From Kiritimatiellia bacterium (lineage in GTDB: Bacteria > Verrucomicrobiota > Kiritimatiellia > JAFGHX01): 64,000 nucleotides of DNA. The translations under genes were made by a program, and so were the position numbers. The stretch lies in contig JAFGHX010000328.1 in NCBI GenBank assembly GCA_016929905.1, positions 1-64,000 of the forward strand, written 5' to 3'. Below are positions 26,495 to 35,800 of the stretch, one piece after another; the stretch's first letter is position 1; every line of letters begins with the position of its first letter. The notes under the pieces were generated by a model, which saw nothing but the letters and a program-made list of their open reading frames with translations, did not search any database and was not told where the DNA came from.

Positions 26495-27654
26495 TTTTCC
26501 AGCCACAGCCCGACCAACCCGACGGCGAGGCCGAACGCCAACTTGGCGGCCTTCACCGCCACGAACGCCTTGCGCGAGTGGGCCAGCAAAGGGATCATGC
26601 CGTGCCCGTCCTGCACCACGCAGCTCGCCACCAGCGTGCTGAACGGGACCGCCCCCTGCGCGTAGAGCGTCACGAAGATCAGGTGCGGACCCGATTGCGG
26701 GATCAAGCCCACGAGGCACGCCGTCATCAATACCGGGACTCGGCCCCGCTCGATCACCGGCGCCAGGTCCAGCTTCTCGACCAGGACGTACATCAGCGCA
26801 AGCGCGCCGAACGTCCACAAAAACATCCGCCACACATGTGTGCGAAACAGGTGCTGCCACACATGCTCCTCGAGGAAGTGGTCGGGCACGGAGACCACGA
26901 CAAACAGCGCGAAGGCGACGCTAAGCAGCAGCGTCACACGCACCCAGCCCCATCGGCCATGCGCATGGGCCTGCTCGGGATGCTCGTGCGGTCCATGGCC
27001 GGCAACGTGCGGCGACCCGGCGCGATCGGCGTCCAGCGGTTCGTGCTGCGCGGCATGCACAGGAGCTTCCGGCTCCACGCCGAGGTGGGAGTGCCCGGTA
27101 TGGCCCGAGACAATGCCCATCAGGTAGACCATCAGGAACACGGTAAGCCAGCCGCGATGCGCCGTGCAGTGTCGCCACTGGCTCACGAATTCCTTCAGCG
27201 AGAAGCAGCGGCATCGCGCCTCCGGATGCCGGGCCCGGTACGTGGCGGGATGGTAGTCCACCGTGGTCCTGCGCCTCTTCAACACCCAGTCGGAGACCGC
27301 GCCCGAAACGATGCCCAGCACGAACAAGACCGCAAACAGGAGCAGCGCGTCGCGCGGGAACATGGCGAGCATCACGAACGCTTCGTCGCCGGAGGTTGCG
27401 ACCATGGTGGCCACGATCGCGCCGAAGGTGAGGACCCGGTGCGCATAGAGGCTCACGGCCGCGAATGCACCGAGACAGCCCGGCGTGACGCCGAGAAAGG
27501 AGGCGAACCAGAGCTGGCCGTGCTTCAGGCGCCTGAGCCGTTCGTCCCACGCCCCCTCCGTGAGCACGTTGAGATACTCCATCACCAGCATCATCACGAA
27601 GACGAAGCCGGTGATCATCAGCGCGTGTTCGACGAGTTCAACGAATACGGACAT
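26491..27654 (-). CDS. Putative 10-TM heavy-metal exporter, His-rich
   Basis: A 387-residue membrane protein of the putative 10-TM heavy-metal exporter family (PF11449), sometimes annotated as a manganese or arsenic efflux protein. Conserved parts include LGVTPGCLGAFAAVSLYAHR, MVATSGDEAFVMLAMFP near the first half and GLIPQSGPHLIFVTLYAQG plus VQDGHGMIPLLAHSRK in the second. The central loop after TM5 is very His-rich (HTGHSHLG, then HVAGHGPHEHPEQAHAHG), suiting binding of a divalent metal. The start is ATG 27654. It is convergent with btuB; a cobalt or manganese role would fit the neighbourhood but is inference. Confidence 0.82.
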   Translation of the reverse strand: MSVFVELVEHALMITGFVFVMMLVMEYLNVLTEGAWDERLRRLKHGQLWFASFLGVTPGCLGAFAAVSLYAHRVLTFGAIVATMVATSGDEAFVMLAMFPRDALLLFAVLFVLGIVSGAVSDWVLKRRRTTVDYHPATYRARHPEARCRCFSLKEFVSQWRHCTAHRGWLTVFLMVYLMGIVSGHTGHSHLGVEPEAPVHAAQHEPLDADRAGSPHVAGHGPHEHPEQAHAHGRWGWVRVTLLLSVAFALFVVVSVPDHFLEEHVWQHLFRTHVWRMFLWTFGALALMYVLVEKLDLAPVIERGRVPVLMTACLVGLIPQSGPHLIFVTLYAQGAVPFSTLVASCVVQDGHGMIPLLAHSRKAFVAVKAAKLAFGLAVGLVGLWLEK

Positions 27655-27712
27655 CGTTCAAGAACCTTGTCGACGGCCAGCCGCCTGCAGCCACCTAACC
27701 GGCCATTCCCGC

Positions 27713-28663
27713 TCACGCATGATTTCTCAGCCGTAACTCGAGCGGATGGGGTTGCAGGTAGACCTGCCCGCGCAGATACGGAACGCCGTGGCGGCGGACA
27801 TGATGCCGGAACAGCGTCACGGGCACGATCAGCGGCAAATCGCCCTTCTTGAATTCGGCAATCAGGTCGAGCAGTTCCTGCTTCTCGTCGCGCGAGAGCG
27901 CGTCCTTGAAATGGCCGAGCATGTGCTGCAGAACATTCGCGTGCTTGGCGGGCGTAGCCATCCGCTTCAACGCGGCCAGCAGAGCCGCTTCATAGGCGGC
28001 CTTGACTCGCGGCACGTCGGCCGCCCGGCTCCCGGCCAGCAGCCGGCCCATCTCGCGCATGTGCGTTTCGCTGTGCGCCATGATCAGCAACTTGTGCGTC
28101 TCGTGGAATTTCATCAGCGGCCCGAGCGAGCGCGCCGCGCCGGCTGCGTCGCGGTAGCGCTTCAGCGCGAACAGGCGCTCAATGAAATTCTCACGCAAGC
28201 CCGGATCCTGGAGCCGCCCTTCGTCCTCCGCGGGCAGCAGCGGAAAATGGTCCATGAATTCCCGGGCAAACAGGCCTGTGCCCCGTCCCGACAGCCCGCC
28301 GCGCCCGTTGTAGACCTTGACACGCTCCATCCCGCTGCTCGGGGATTTGGACTTGAAGATGTAGCCGCACAGCGCTTCCTTCTCCAGTTCCACAACCCGG
28401 CGGCGCGCCCATGCGAGCATCCGGTCGGTAAGATCCTTTCCGGTATCACGCGTGACCAGGCGCGGCGCGGCCGGGTCGCCGACCAGCCGCATGGGCTCGC
28501 GCGGCACGCCCAGCCCGCACTCGACCTCGGGGCAAACGGGCACATACTCCACGTAGGGGCCGAGCGTGTCGGTCAGGAACCGGTCGTGCTTGTGCTGCCC
28601 ATCGTACCGCACCCGCTCGCCGAGCAGGCACGTGCTGATCCCCAACCGAATCTTCTCACTCAC
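27713..28663 (-). CDS. DUF523/DUF1722 fusion protein
   Basis: A 316-residue cytoplasmic protein. Residues 5-150 are a DUF523 domain (LGISTCLLGERVRYDGQHKH; FVPVCPEVECGLGVPREPM-type region; FKSKSPSSGMERV). The rest is DUF1722 (FHETHKLLIMAHSETHMREM; LQHMLGHFKDALSRDEKQEL; VTLFRHHVRRHGVPYLRGQ), as in E. coli YbgA-type fusions. In some bacteria the pair neighbours photolyase or repair genes; function is not established. The start is GTG 28663, with GGAGG nine bases upstream. Cysteines in STCLLG and PVCPEVECG could form a metal or cluster site. Confidence 0.88.
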   Translation of the reverse strand: MSEKIRLGISTCLLGERVRYDGQHKHDRFLTDTLGPYVEYVPVCPEVECGLGVPREPMRLVGDPAAPRLVTRDTGKDLTDRMLAWARRRVVELEKEALCGYIFKSKSPSSGMERVKVYNGRGGLSGRGTGLFAREFMDHFPLLPAEDEGRLQDPGLRENFIERLFALKRYRDAAGAARSLGPLMKFHETHKLLIMAHSETHMREMGRLLAGSRAADVPRVKAAYEAALLAALKRMATPAKHANVLQHMLGHFKDALSRDEKQELLDLIAEFKKGDLPLIVPVTLFRHHVRRHGVPYLRGQVYLQPHPLELRLRNHA

Positions 28664-28682
28664 GTTGACCTCCGAGACAAGA

Positions 28683-28753
28683 GTAGAAGCGGCGTCTCGC
28701 CGCTTCCTCCGGGCCGAAGGCCCGACTGCCCCGGACGGCACATCGTGCCGCCG
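28683..28753 (+). repeat. AAGCGGCG-palindrome repeat, copy 4
   Basis: The same three-hairpin element as copy 2 at 26325, with GTAGAAGCGGCG first and GGCACATCGTGCC last. It lies between the barrel gene and the DUF523 gene, just upstream of the latter. Confidence 0.75.
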
Positions 28754-28796
28754 TGAGGCAGAGCCTGGGCGGTTCTTGCACCTGCCCCGCATGCCT

Positions 28797-29558
28797 TCAC
28801 AACCGGACCGTCACGCCGAGCCCGAAATAATGGAACAGCGCAAAGGTGTAGACCTCATCGTTGTCCGCGCCGCCCTCGAGCAGGCGATACCCGCCGCGCA
28901 CGCTGACCCGCGGCGACGCTTCGTACTGGAGGGCGATCAGCAGGTCTTCGGCCCGGCCCTGCGGCGCCGCGAGCGCGTCGGCTTCGAGCAGAACGCCCAT
29001 CCGCTCGACGACGGCCCAACGCGCTCGCACATGAAGCAGCGGCACGAACCCGGTGTTCTTGTCCTCGGCCCGTTCGCCTGCGCTCTCGAGCTGGACGGCG
29101 GCATCCCGTATCTTGGCCGTGAAGCCGATCCCGGCCGTGAGCCGCGGCGATCGCCGAAAATCGTACCGGTAGGTGGCACGGTAGGAATCGAACCGATACG
29201 TGGCATCCAGAGCCGTCCCGGCGGCGAAGGTTTGGCCGGCGAACACCACCTCGCGGTCCGCCACCCCGTCCGCTTTAACCGTGAGCGGCGCCGCGAGCAA
29301 CGACAGATGGTGCTTCGCGCCGAGCGCGTAGCCCAGGCGAACCCGCCAGTATGCCGCCGGCTCAGCGTCCAGATCGTCGACCAGCGACAGCTTCGTGCCG
29401 CCGTCGCCGGGAATCCTTACGTCGTTGTACCCGCTCAGAACCACGCCGCCCTCCAGATCGACAGCCGTCTGGGCGCGCGTCACGATCACGGCCGGCAGCA
29501 CAAGCAGCATCCCGATCAGCCGCGCCCTGAAGAGTCGTTCCCGTCTGCCCGTACGCAT
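28797..29558 (-). CDS. Predicted outer-membrane beta-barrel protein
   Basis: A 253-residue exported protein. A signal peptide (IGMLLVLPAVIVTRAQ) precedes alternating amphipathic strands such as AYWRVRLGYALG, YRATYRYDFR, HVRARWAVVERMGVLLEADAL and SVRGGYRLLEGG. It ends FALFHYFGLGVTVRL, a strand with a hydrophobic last residue preceded by R, fitting a barrel of about 10-12 strands. The start is ATG 29558, with GGAG nine bases upstream. I do not recognise a family; a small porin or OmpW-like protein is possible. It is 134 bases upstream of the DUF523 gene on the same strand. Confidence 0.65.
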   Translation of the reverse strand: MRTGRRERLFRARLIGMLLVLPAVIVTRAQTAVDLEGGVVLSGYNDVRIPGDGGTKLSLVDDLDAEPAAYWRVRLGYALGAKHHLSLLAAPLTVKADGVADREVVFAGQTFAAGTALDATYRFDSYRATYRYDFRRSPRLTAGIGFTAKIRDAAVQLESAGERAEDKNTGFVPLLHVRARWAVVERMGVLLEADALAAPQGRAEDLLIALQYEASPRVSVRGGYRLLEGGADNDEVYTFALFHYFGLGVTVRL

Positions 29559-29685
29559 GGCCTTCTCCGTCTTTTCCTTCTCTTACTCTTTATCCCGTTC
29601 CTCGTCGAGGACCTTTCACACCGATCGCGTCGTCTTGTCCGACGCGGACCGCGGCCGGCACGCCTCGTTCGGGCGCCGTTTCGCA

Positions 29686-30276
29686 TCAACACGACACCAA
29701 CCGTGCATAGTTCCCGAGCATCGCGCTTTTCAGCCGGCTGCCGTGCAGGAGCGCCGACGGATGGCGCAACGGCACGATCTTCCGCTCATGCGCGGAAACG
29801 ATTCGTCCGCACGCGCCGCCGAAAGCCGCGCGCGTGAGCGGGGGCAATGCCAGCATCCGGAACACGGCCCGGGTCGCAATGAAGCCGAGCGGCACAATCA
29901 CGCGGGGCGCGACAAGCCGGAATTCGGCCGCGAGGTGGCGGCCGCAGGTTCGCACCTCCCTTTCGGCCGGTTCGCGGTTGCCGGGCAGACGGCATTTGAC
30001 GAGGTTGCTCATGAAGACCCGGTGCCGCTCCAGCCCGGCGGCGGCCAGCAGTTCGTCGAGCACCCGGCCCGACGGGCCGACAAACATGCGCCCCTCGCGG
30101 TCCTCCCGCGCACCCGGCCCCAACGCCACCAGGAAGATGCGCGCCGACACGCTGCCTTCGCCGGCAAGCGCGTGTTGCCGCGTGCGGTGCAACGCGCACG
30201 CCCGGCATGCCCGTATGCGGCATGCCAGCCGCGCCATCCGTGCGGCTCTCGTGTGGCTGTCGTCGCGATGCGTCAC
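29686..30276 (-). CDS. Uracil-DNA glycosylase, family 4/5 type (4Fe-4S)
   Basis: A 196-residue base-excision repair enzyme. Motif 1 LGPGAREDREGRMFVGPSG (positions about 51-69) matches GEAPGxxEDxxGxPFVGxAG. MSNLVKCRLPGNREP and the C-terminal HPSALL supply the other active-site segments. Cysteines in CRACALHRTR and in NLVKC/RTCGRHL fit the 4Fe-4S ligands of family 4 enzymes. The usual GE is replaced by LGP, so specificity may differ. The start is GTG 30276, preceded by GAGGAG. It is a single gene; divergent from the transglutaminase-like gene with a 322-base gap that holds the promoter at 30493 and no visible gene. Confidence 0.85.
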   Translation of the reverse strand: MTHRDDSHTRAARMARLACRIRACRACALHRTRQHALAGEGSVSARIFLVALGPGAREDREGRMFVGPSGRVLDELLAAAGLERHRVFMSNLVKCRLPGNREPAEREVRTCGRHLAAEFRLVAPRVIVPLGFIATRAVFRMLALPPLTRAAFGGACGRIVSAHERKIVPLRHPSALLHGSRLKSAMLGNYARLVSC

Positions 30277-30492
30277 GCGCGTACACGCTCCTCACGCCTG
30301 TTGGCCGGGCCCCGACGCCGGCCCGCAACCGGTCCTATGGTATCCTGCTCGACACGGCAACGCAATGCTCGGCCGCCCCCGGCCGCGCACGGCAGAGGGC
30401 AAGCCGGGCGAGCCGCCGTCGCTCTTCTAGCTGCCAGGGGCCGCCCGGCCTACTCAGCCGGCTTTCCGAGTACCGGGGGCGGGAGTGCCTGC

Positions 30493-30521
30493 TTGCCTCG
30501 GGGCGGCACGCCGACTATACT
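30493..30521 (+). promoter_or_regulatory. Sigma-70-type promoter
   Basis: TTGCCT (30493-30498), a 17-base spacer and TATACT (30516-30521) lie 77 bases ahead of the transglutaminase-like gene. Confidence 0.65.
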
Positions 30522-30598
30522 CCTAGCCGGTCAGGGCCCAATGCTGCCGATCGGAACGCGACGGGACCGAACGCCCCCTCGAACAAGGAGCTTGTGCG

Positions 30599-32773
30599 AT
30601 GTCGACAGGAAAGAACCCCCAACGCATTCTCTGCATGCTGTGCGTGGTGCTGCTCGCCCGCACGGTGAGCGCACTGGATATCCGCACCGAAATCACGTTG
30701 ACCCCTCTCGGCGACGCGAAGGTTCATATGGACGTCAAGGCGCGCCCGGAAGAGTATGTCTCGCTGAGGAAGCGGCTCCCCACGCCGGAGATGTTCGTGA
30801 AACGCGTCCTGGCGCCGGATCGGGAGGACGGGGAAACGAAGGTCATCAAGGCGCAATACGACGACGAGTTCATGAAGATCCTCGTTGAGGCGGAGGTGCT
30901 GGGCCAGGCCGTCAACTGCGACCGGTACTGGCGCATGGAAATCGGCAAGCCGGACATGCGCATCAGAGCCATTGATGTGGGCGACACGCAGACCACCTTC
31001 GAGACGGTGGAAGCGGCGGACGAGGGGATGCGGCGCGGTGAGATCGTGATCAAGCTGCCGGCAGGCGCCACCGATGCCAAGTATATTGCCGACTCACGCG
31101 AGTTCCGCTATTCGCTGCCGGTCGAGGAGTACACAGGCGAATTCGTGAGCGTGGAGCCTCGAATCCGGTGGAAGCGCCAGATCATGACGGCCGTCTACAA
31201 GCAGTACGGCAGTGAAGAGTTCCCGGAGCTGTGGGTGGCCAAGGCCATCTTCAAGAATACCGGCGAGGTGCCGTTGCGCGATTTTCGGGTCCGGTTCAGT
31301 CTCGGCGACTATTCCGACGGGTTCGGCGAAGATCTGATCACCCCGCTGTGTCTGCCGGGCCAACACGTCGTCAATACCTATCGCCCGATCCTGACGGAAC
31401 GGTGCGCGGGCCTCGAGAGCGCCAGCCCGGTGAAGCTCAGGATTCAGTACAGCTACGAACAGCCCGACGGCCAACGCAAACAGCAAGAGTTGGTCCGCCG
31501 CCTGACGATGCTGGGGGGCCGCCATTTCATCTTCACGAGCCTGCCGGAGGAAGAAATCACGAGGTGGGCCGACAACTATGCGAACGTCGATTTCCTCGCC
31601 GCTTGGGTGACGGCGGAAGACCCGGTCGTGAAGGAATTCGGGTCCATGGCCAACCAGATGGTTCGTGGTGCCGCGGCGCACCACAGCGACAAGGACGCCA
31701 TCACGATTGCCGGGGGCATTTACGAGTTGATGCGGGCCAACCGCATCACCTACCAAAGCCCCACCGGCCTGTCTTTCAGCAGCGGCTCGCAGCACCTCAA
31801 GTTCCCGCGCGACGTGCTGAGGGATCATTCGGGAACGTGTATCGACCTGGCCATCGCCTTTGCGGCGTTCGCCGGGGCCCAGGGGCTGGACCCGGGCCTG
31901 ATCCTCATACCCGGGCATTGCTTCTCCGGCATCTTCCTGCCCAAGAGTCACAACTTCGCCCCCGTCGAGATGACGTTCCTGGGCGGCGGCACGCCGGGCA
32001 GTTCCAAGGATTTCGACGCCGCCTACGAGATGGGGATGACCGAACTGAAGAAAGCCGACAAGGACGGGCGCCTCATCATCGTCCGCGTGGCCAACATGCG
32101 CCAGCAGGGCCTGCACCCGCCGGAATTGGAGTCCCTGCCCGCCGATATCCTGGGCAAATGGGGCATCCAACGCCCCTCCGCTCCGGCAGCCGCCAGGCCC
32201 GAGCCGCAGACCCAGGCGCGCCGGCCGGCGCCGGCCCCGACACCGGAGAGAGGGAGCCCCCCGCCATCGCCGCAGCCGCAGGCGGGCGGGTCGTCTACCT
32301 ACCGCCATCCGGACGGCCTGTTCACCATGCGCGTTCCCGAAGGGTTCAAGGGTACACGCGACAAGCTGGGCGTTGTCTTTGTCTCGGACGCCCTTGATCT
32401 GGAGATCCGAATGAACACGGCGGCTTCTGTGGTTAATGGCAAGACAGTGGACGAGGAGACTATGGTCGGCGCCTACCTGCTGTCGCTGCCCTTTCAACCG
32501 GCGGAGGCGTCGCAGGTGGACCCGCCCAAACTCGGAAAAATCGGACAGTATCCGACGCTGTCAAGGACCCTCCGGCTGCACGATGCTAACGGGTTCCGAT
32601 GCGACACGGCCACCCTGTACTTCGAGGCCAGGAAGCACCGGTATCTGCTGGCGTTCAGACAGGGCACACGCGGCATGCAGGAGGGTAAGAAGGCGCAACT
32701 GGAACAGACCATCGTCAGCGTGGTGAGCGACCTGCGCTTCACCACGTCTATCGGCAAGCCGAGGGGGCACTGA
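30599..32773 (+). CDS. Exported transglutaminase-like protein with C-terminal DcrB/PsbP-like domain
   Basis: A 724-residue protein with a signal peptide (ILCMLCVVLLARTVSA). An N-terminal beta-rich region (to about 310) precedes a transglutaminase/papain-like core: RDHSGTCIDLAIAFAAFAG with Cys414, and LILIPGHCFSGIFLP with His440. The Cys-His pair is therefore intact; the third acid is not certain. A Pro-rich linker (about 530-565) leads to a domain opening TYRHPDGLFTMRVPEGF, which resembles DcrB/PsbP-like domains and the repeated domain of the gene at 38026. The start is ATG 30599, after AAGGAG. It faces the giant exported protein, whose stop is 74 bases away. A peptidase or crosslinking role is inference. 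Confidence 0.7.
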   Translation: MSTGKNPQRILCMLCVVLLARTVSALDIRTEITLTPLGDAKVHMDVKARPEEYVSLRKRLPTPEMFVKRVLAPDREDGETKVIKAQYDDEFMKILVEAEVLGQAVNCDRYWRMEIGKPDMRIRAIDVGDTQTTFETVEAADEGMRRGEIVIKLPAGATDAKYIADSREFRYSLPVEEYTGEFVSVEPRIRWKRQIMTAVYKQYGSEEFPELWVAKAIFKNTGEVPLRDFRVRFSLGDYSDGFGEDLITPLCLPGQHVVNTYRPILTERCAGLESASPVKLRIQYSYEQPDGQRKQQELVRRLTMLGGRHFIFTSLPEEEITRWADNYANVDFLAAWVTAEDPVVKEFGSMANQMVRGAAAHHSDKDAITIAGGIYELMRANRITYQSPTGLSFSSGSQHLKFPRDVLRDHSGTCIDLAIAFAAFAGAQGLDPGLILIPGHCFSGIFLPKSHNFAPVEMTFLGGGTPGSSKDFDAAYEMGMTELKKADKDGRLIIVRVANMRQQGLHPPELESLPADILGKWGIQRPSAPAAARPEPQTQARRPAPAPTPERGSPPPSPQPQAGGSSTYRHPDGLFTMRVPEGFKGTRDKLGVVFVSDALDLEIRMNTAASVVNGKTVDEETMVGAYLLSLPFQPAEASQVDPPKLGKIGQYPTLSRTLRLHDANGFRCDTATLYFEARKHRYLLAFRQGTRGMQEGKKAQLEQTIVSVVSDLRFTTSIGKPRGH

Positions 32774-32847
32774 GGGAAAGCTCGCCGCTCGCGACTTGGA
32801 CTCGCTTCCCGATGCTCAGCCTCAAATTCCGGGCGGCGCAGGCGCCG

Positions 32848-35800
32848 TTATTCGACGCGATGGAGGGTGAAACTGGCTTTCCGGATCTGTCTGTAGAAGA
32901 CCGCACGCTTCCCCCTGCCCGTATCCAGATTGATCCGTATGGGGTCGGACGTCACCTCCCAGACATCGGTGATCTGCTTTGCGGACAGATTCCACTTCCT
33001 CGGGGCAACCGGCCAACTGCCAGAGAACCGGCAGCGCCCCGCGGCGTCATACGCCCCCCCAAACAGGGCATCAAACGAGTTCGGCTCCACCGTGAGAATC
33101 CTCATGCTGCCATCTTCCCAGTCCGTTCCGGTAAAGGTCACGCATTTCCCGTAGTGTATGCTTCCGCGTATTGCGCCATTGGGGAGAAACTCGATCGTCA
33201 TGTCCTCCACAGTGGTACATGAACGCGAGGCCCTTTGGCCCCACTCCAGCTTGATGGTCTGGACCAGGGTCGCCTTCCCTCGGTAAACGCGCGGGCCGGT
33301 GGGCTTCGGTTCCGGTGCCTGATCGGGTTCCTGTCTCGGTTGGGGTTCTGGTTCCGGTTCCGATTCTGGTTCCGGCTTCTTTGTGATCGTCGCCATGGCC
33401 TCCGCGCTCGCCAGACGTGCACCGCTCGCATTATCGATGAGCACGGCGCCGACTCTGTAGGTGCCGGCTTTCCCGTACTGCCTGTAAAGATGATCGGCAA
33501 GGAGGACCCCCATGTCCTTCCCATTCTCACTCCACCGCAAATGAGCATTCGACGGCGGGGTACTGAACGCAATCCGCCATATGCACCCTTGGAATATGCC
33601 GGCCCTGATGTGCGCCGGCGTCAGGGTCATGCTGACAGCGGAAAGCGCAAGCGTCACCGAATACGTTCGGGCGTCGGGGGCCTCACCGGGCCGCGGCGGC
33701 GCGATATCGACACGCTGCACGACCTCCGGGAAACCGGGTGCCGAAGCCGAGACGGTGTACGTGCCGGGGCCCACGTTCTCGATGCGGGCATGCCGGCCTG
33801 TCCCGGAAAAGTCCGTGGCCGGCCCCTGCACCCGTATCCGAATCTGTCCGGCCGCCGGGGCTGAACCGGTGCAGGTGACCGCAACGACGAGCGTGGCGGG
33901 CATTTCGGCGCGCCGCAGTACGACGCGCTTGACGATTTCCGCGTTCTCCTGTTCGAGCAACACGTCCACCTCGGTTGTCTCCGCGTGGTAGCCCGTCTTG
34001 CTCACGCGCACCGCCACGCACCGGCCCGCCGGCACATTGGCAAAACGCGCCTGCCCCGCGGAATCGGTCACGGCCGCCGCGCCGCCAACCGAGACCTCCG
34101 CATCGGCCACACGAGCCCCGTTCTCGTCCGTCACCGCAACGACCACGACGCCCGCCAAACGATCGAGCAGGAGTCGAATCGGCGGCGGCGCGGACGCCTC
34201 GGCTGTGAGCACGACCGGCGCATCCCGCACGCGGCTCTTGTAGTTCGGGGCCGAGACGGAGACCCGGTATGTCCCCGGCGGGAGCTGCTCGAATATGTGC
34301 CTGCCTTTCCCCCACTGGATTTCGGCGGGCTGCCGTTCGCTTGGCCCGGCCCCGGACTCGGAGGTGGCCAATACGACCTTGGCGCCGGGCACCGGCATCA
34401 TGCTCTGCCGGTCCATCACAATCACGACGACCCGCCCGTCGTTCACGGGTGAAAGATAGACCGTCTTCGTGACAGGCTCGGGCGTCTCGCCCTGTACGGG
34501 CGCCGGGATGCTGAACGGCACTGCTACCTTTTCCTGTCCGGCCGGCGCCTTGAAGCCGTCCGCCCACGCGAAAAGGTGGTACTCACCCGGCGGAGGCGGC
34601 GCGCACGCGTAGTCCCCCGCCTCCTTCTCATCCAGCTTCACCTTCTTGCCTGTACGATAGCGCACATACACCTGGCCTTTCGGGACGGGCGTATCCGTGT
34701 CCCGGCCATCGATCCGTTGCCTCAAACGCACCGTCAACAGCCTCACGCCCTGTCGGGCGTAGTAGCGTTCGAAATCCTCCTCAAATGTTTTGCGCTCTGT
34801 GTCATGCTTCCCTGCGCGCTCCAGGGCTTTTGGCTTCATGGCCTCACGGTTCTTGTAGACCTCCCGCCAGGCCACGCGCCAGACTTCGTGCCGGACGACC
34901 TCCCGAAGCATGCGCTTGTCAAACGCGCTGTCCAACGCAGCACCGGCTATGTATTTCCTCTTGATGGCGAGCAGTCTGCACGCCATGTCGCTCATGATCC
35001 CATTCTGAACGGACAGCCAGTGTCTGGCGACCCGCAAATCGGTTACGGAATTCCCGCTGAGAACGTTCGGTCCCGTCAGGAGGCGCAGGCCGTCGTCCTG
35101 CTTGCCGGAAAGCTCAACCGCCCCTTCGGCTTTCTGCCTGTACCTCAACACCATCCTGTATGCTTTCAGATACCGGACGACGATTCTGGCAATTCTCTGG
35201 CCACGCTCCTCCTGGCTGCCTTGTGCGCAGAAATCGCGCGCCTCTATGTTCCAGAGCCACGTCATGAGATCGGCCATCCTGGAGCGTTGGGCATCCGCCA
35301 CCATCGCCGTTTCCATTTCCTTCTCGATCCGCAGATCCCGCGCGATGTCCCGGAGTTCTTCGATGAGATCGACCAGTCGGCCTGCCACAAGCTCGTAGTC
35401 GGCCGCCATCCGCTCCTCGAGCTTCTCGATCAGGGTTCCGCAGAAATCCTTCAGCACGGCCTCTTCCCGTTTGGCCAGCTTGCCATACTGATGGCGCCGC
35501 AGCTTGTCCGTCATGATGGGGTGTTTGAGGGTTTCCCTGATCCAAGACAGCTCCGGGTCGGCCGAGCAGATGGTCTCCTGGAAGATGTCCCAGTTCTCCC
35601 ATTGTTTAATGATCTCCTTGTACATGCTCTCGCGCGGGATCGTCACGTCTTTGTACCGCACGGAAACCAGCCACCAGGCGCCCACCTCAGCCTTGCCTTT
35701 TATTCGTAACTCCCGAGTCCGGGACCGGTTGAGCTTGAACTTCGCCGTCAGATACAGGTTGTCTTCCAGCAAGCTGAGTTTCTCGTTCCAGTAGAACATG

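Noticed and set aside
29179..29200. tRNA-like GGAATCGAACC sequence
   Set aside because: It lies in frame within the barrel gene and no acceptor stem or anticodon arm can be drawn around it.
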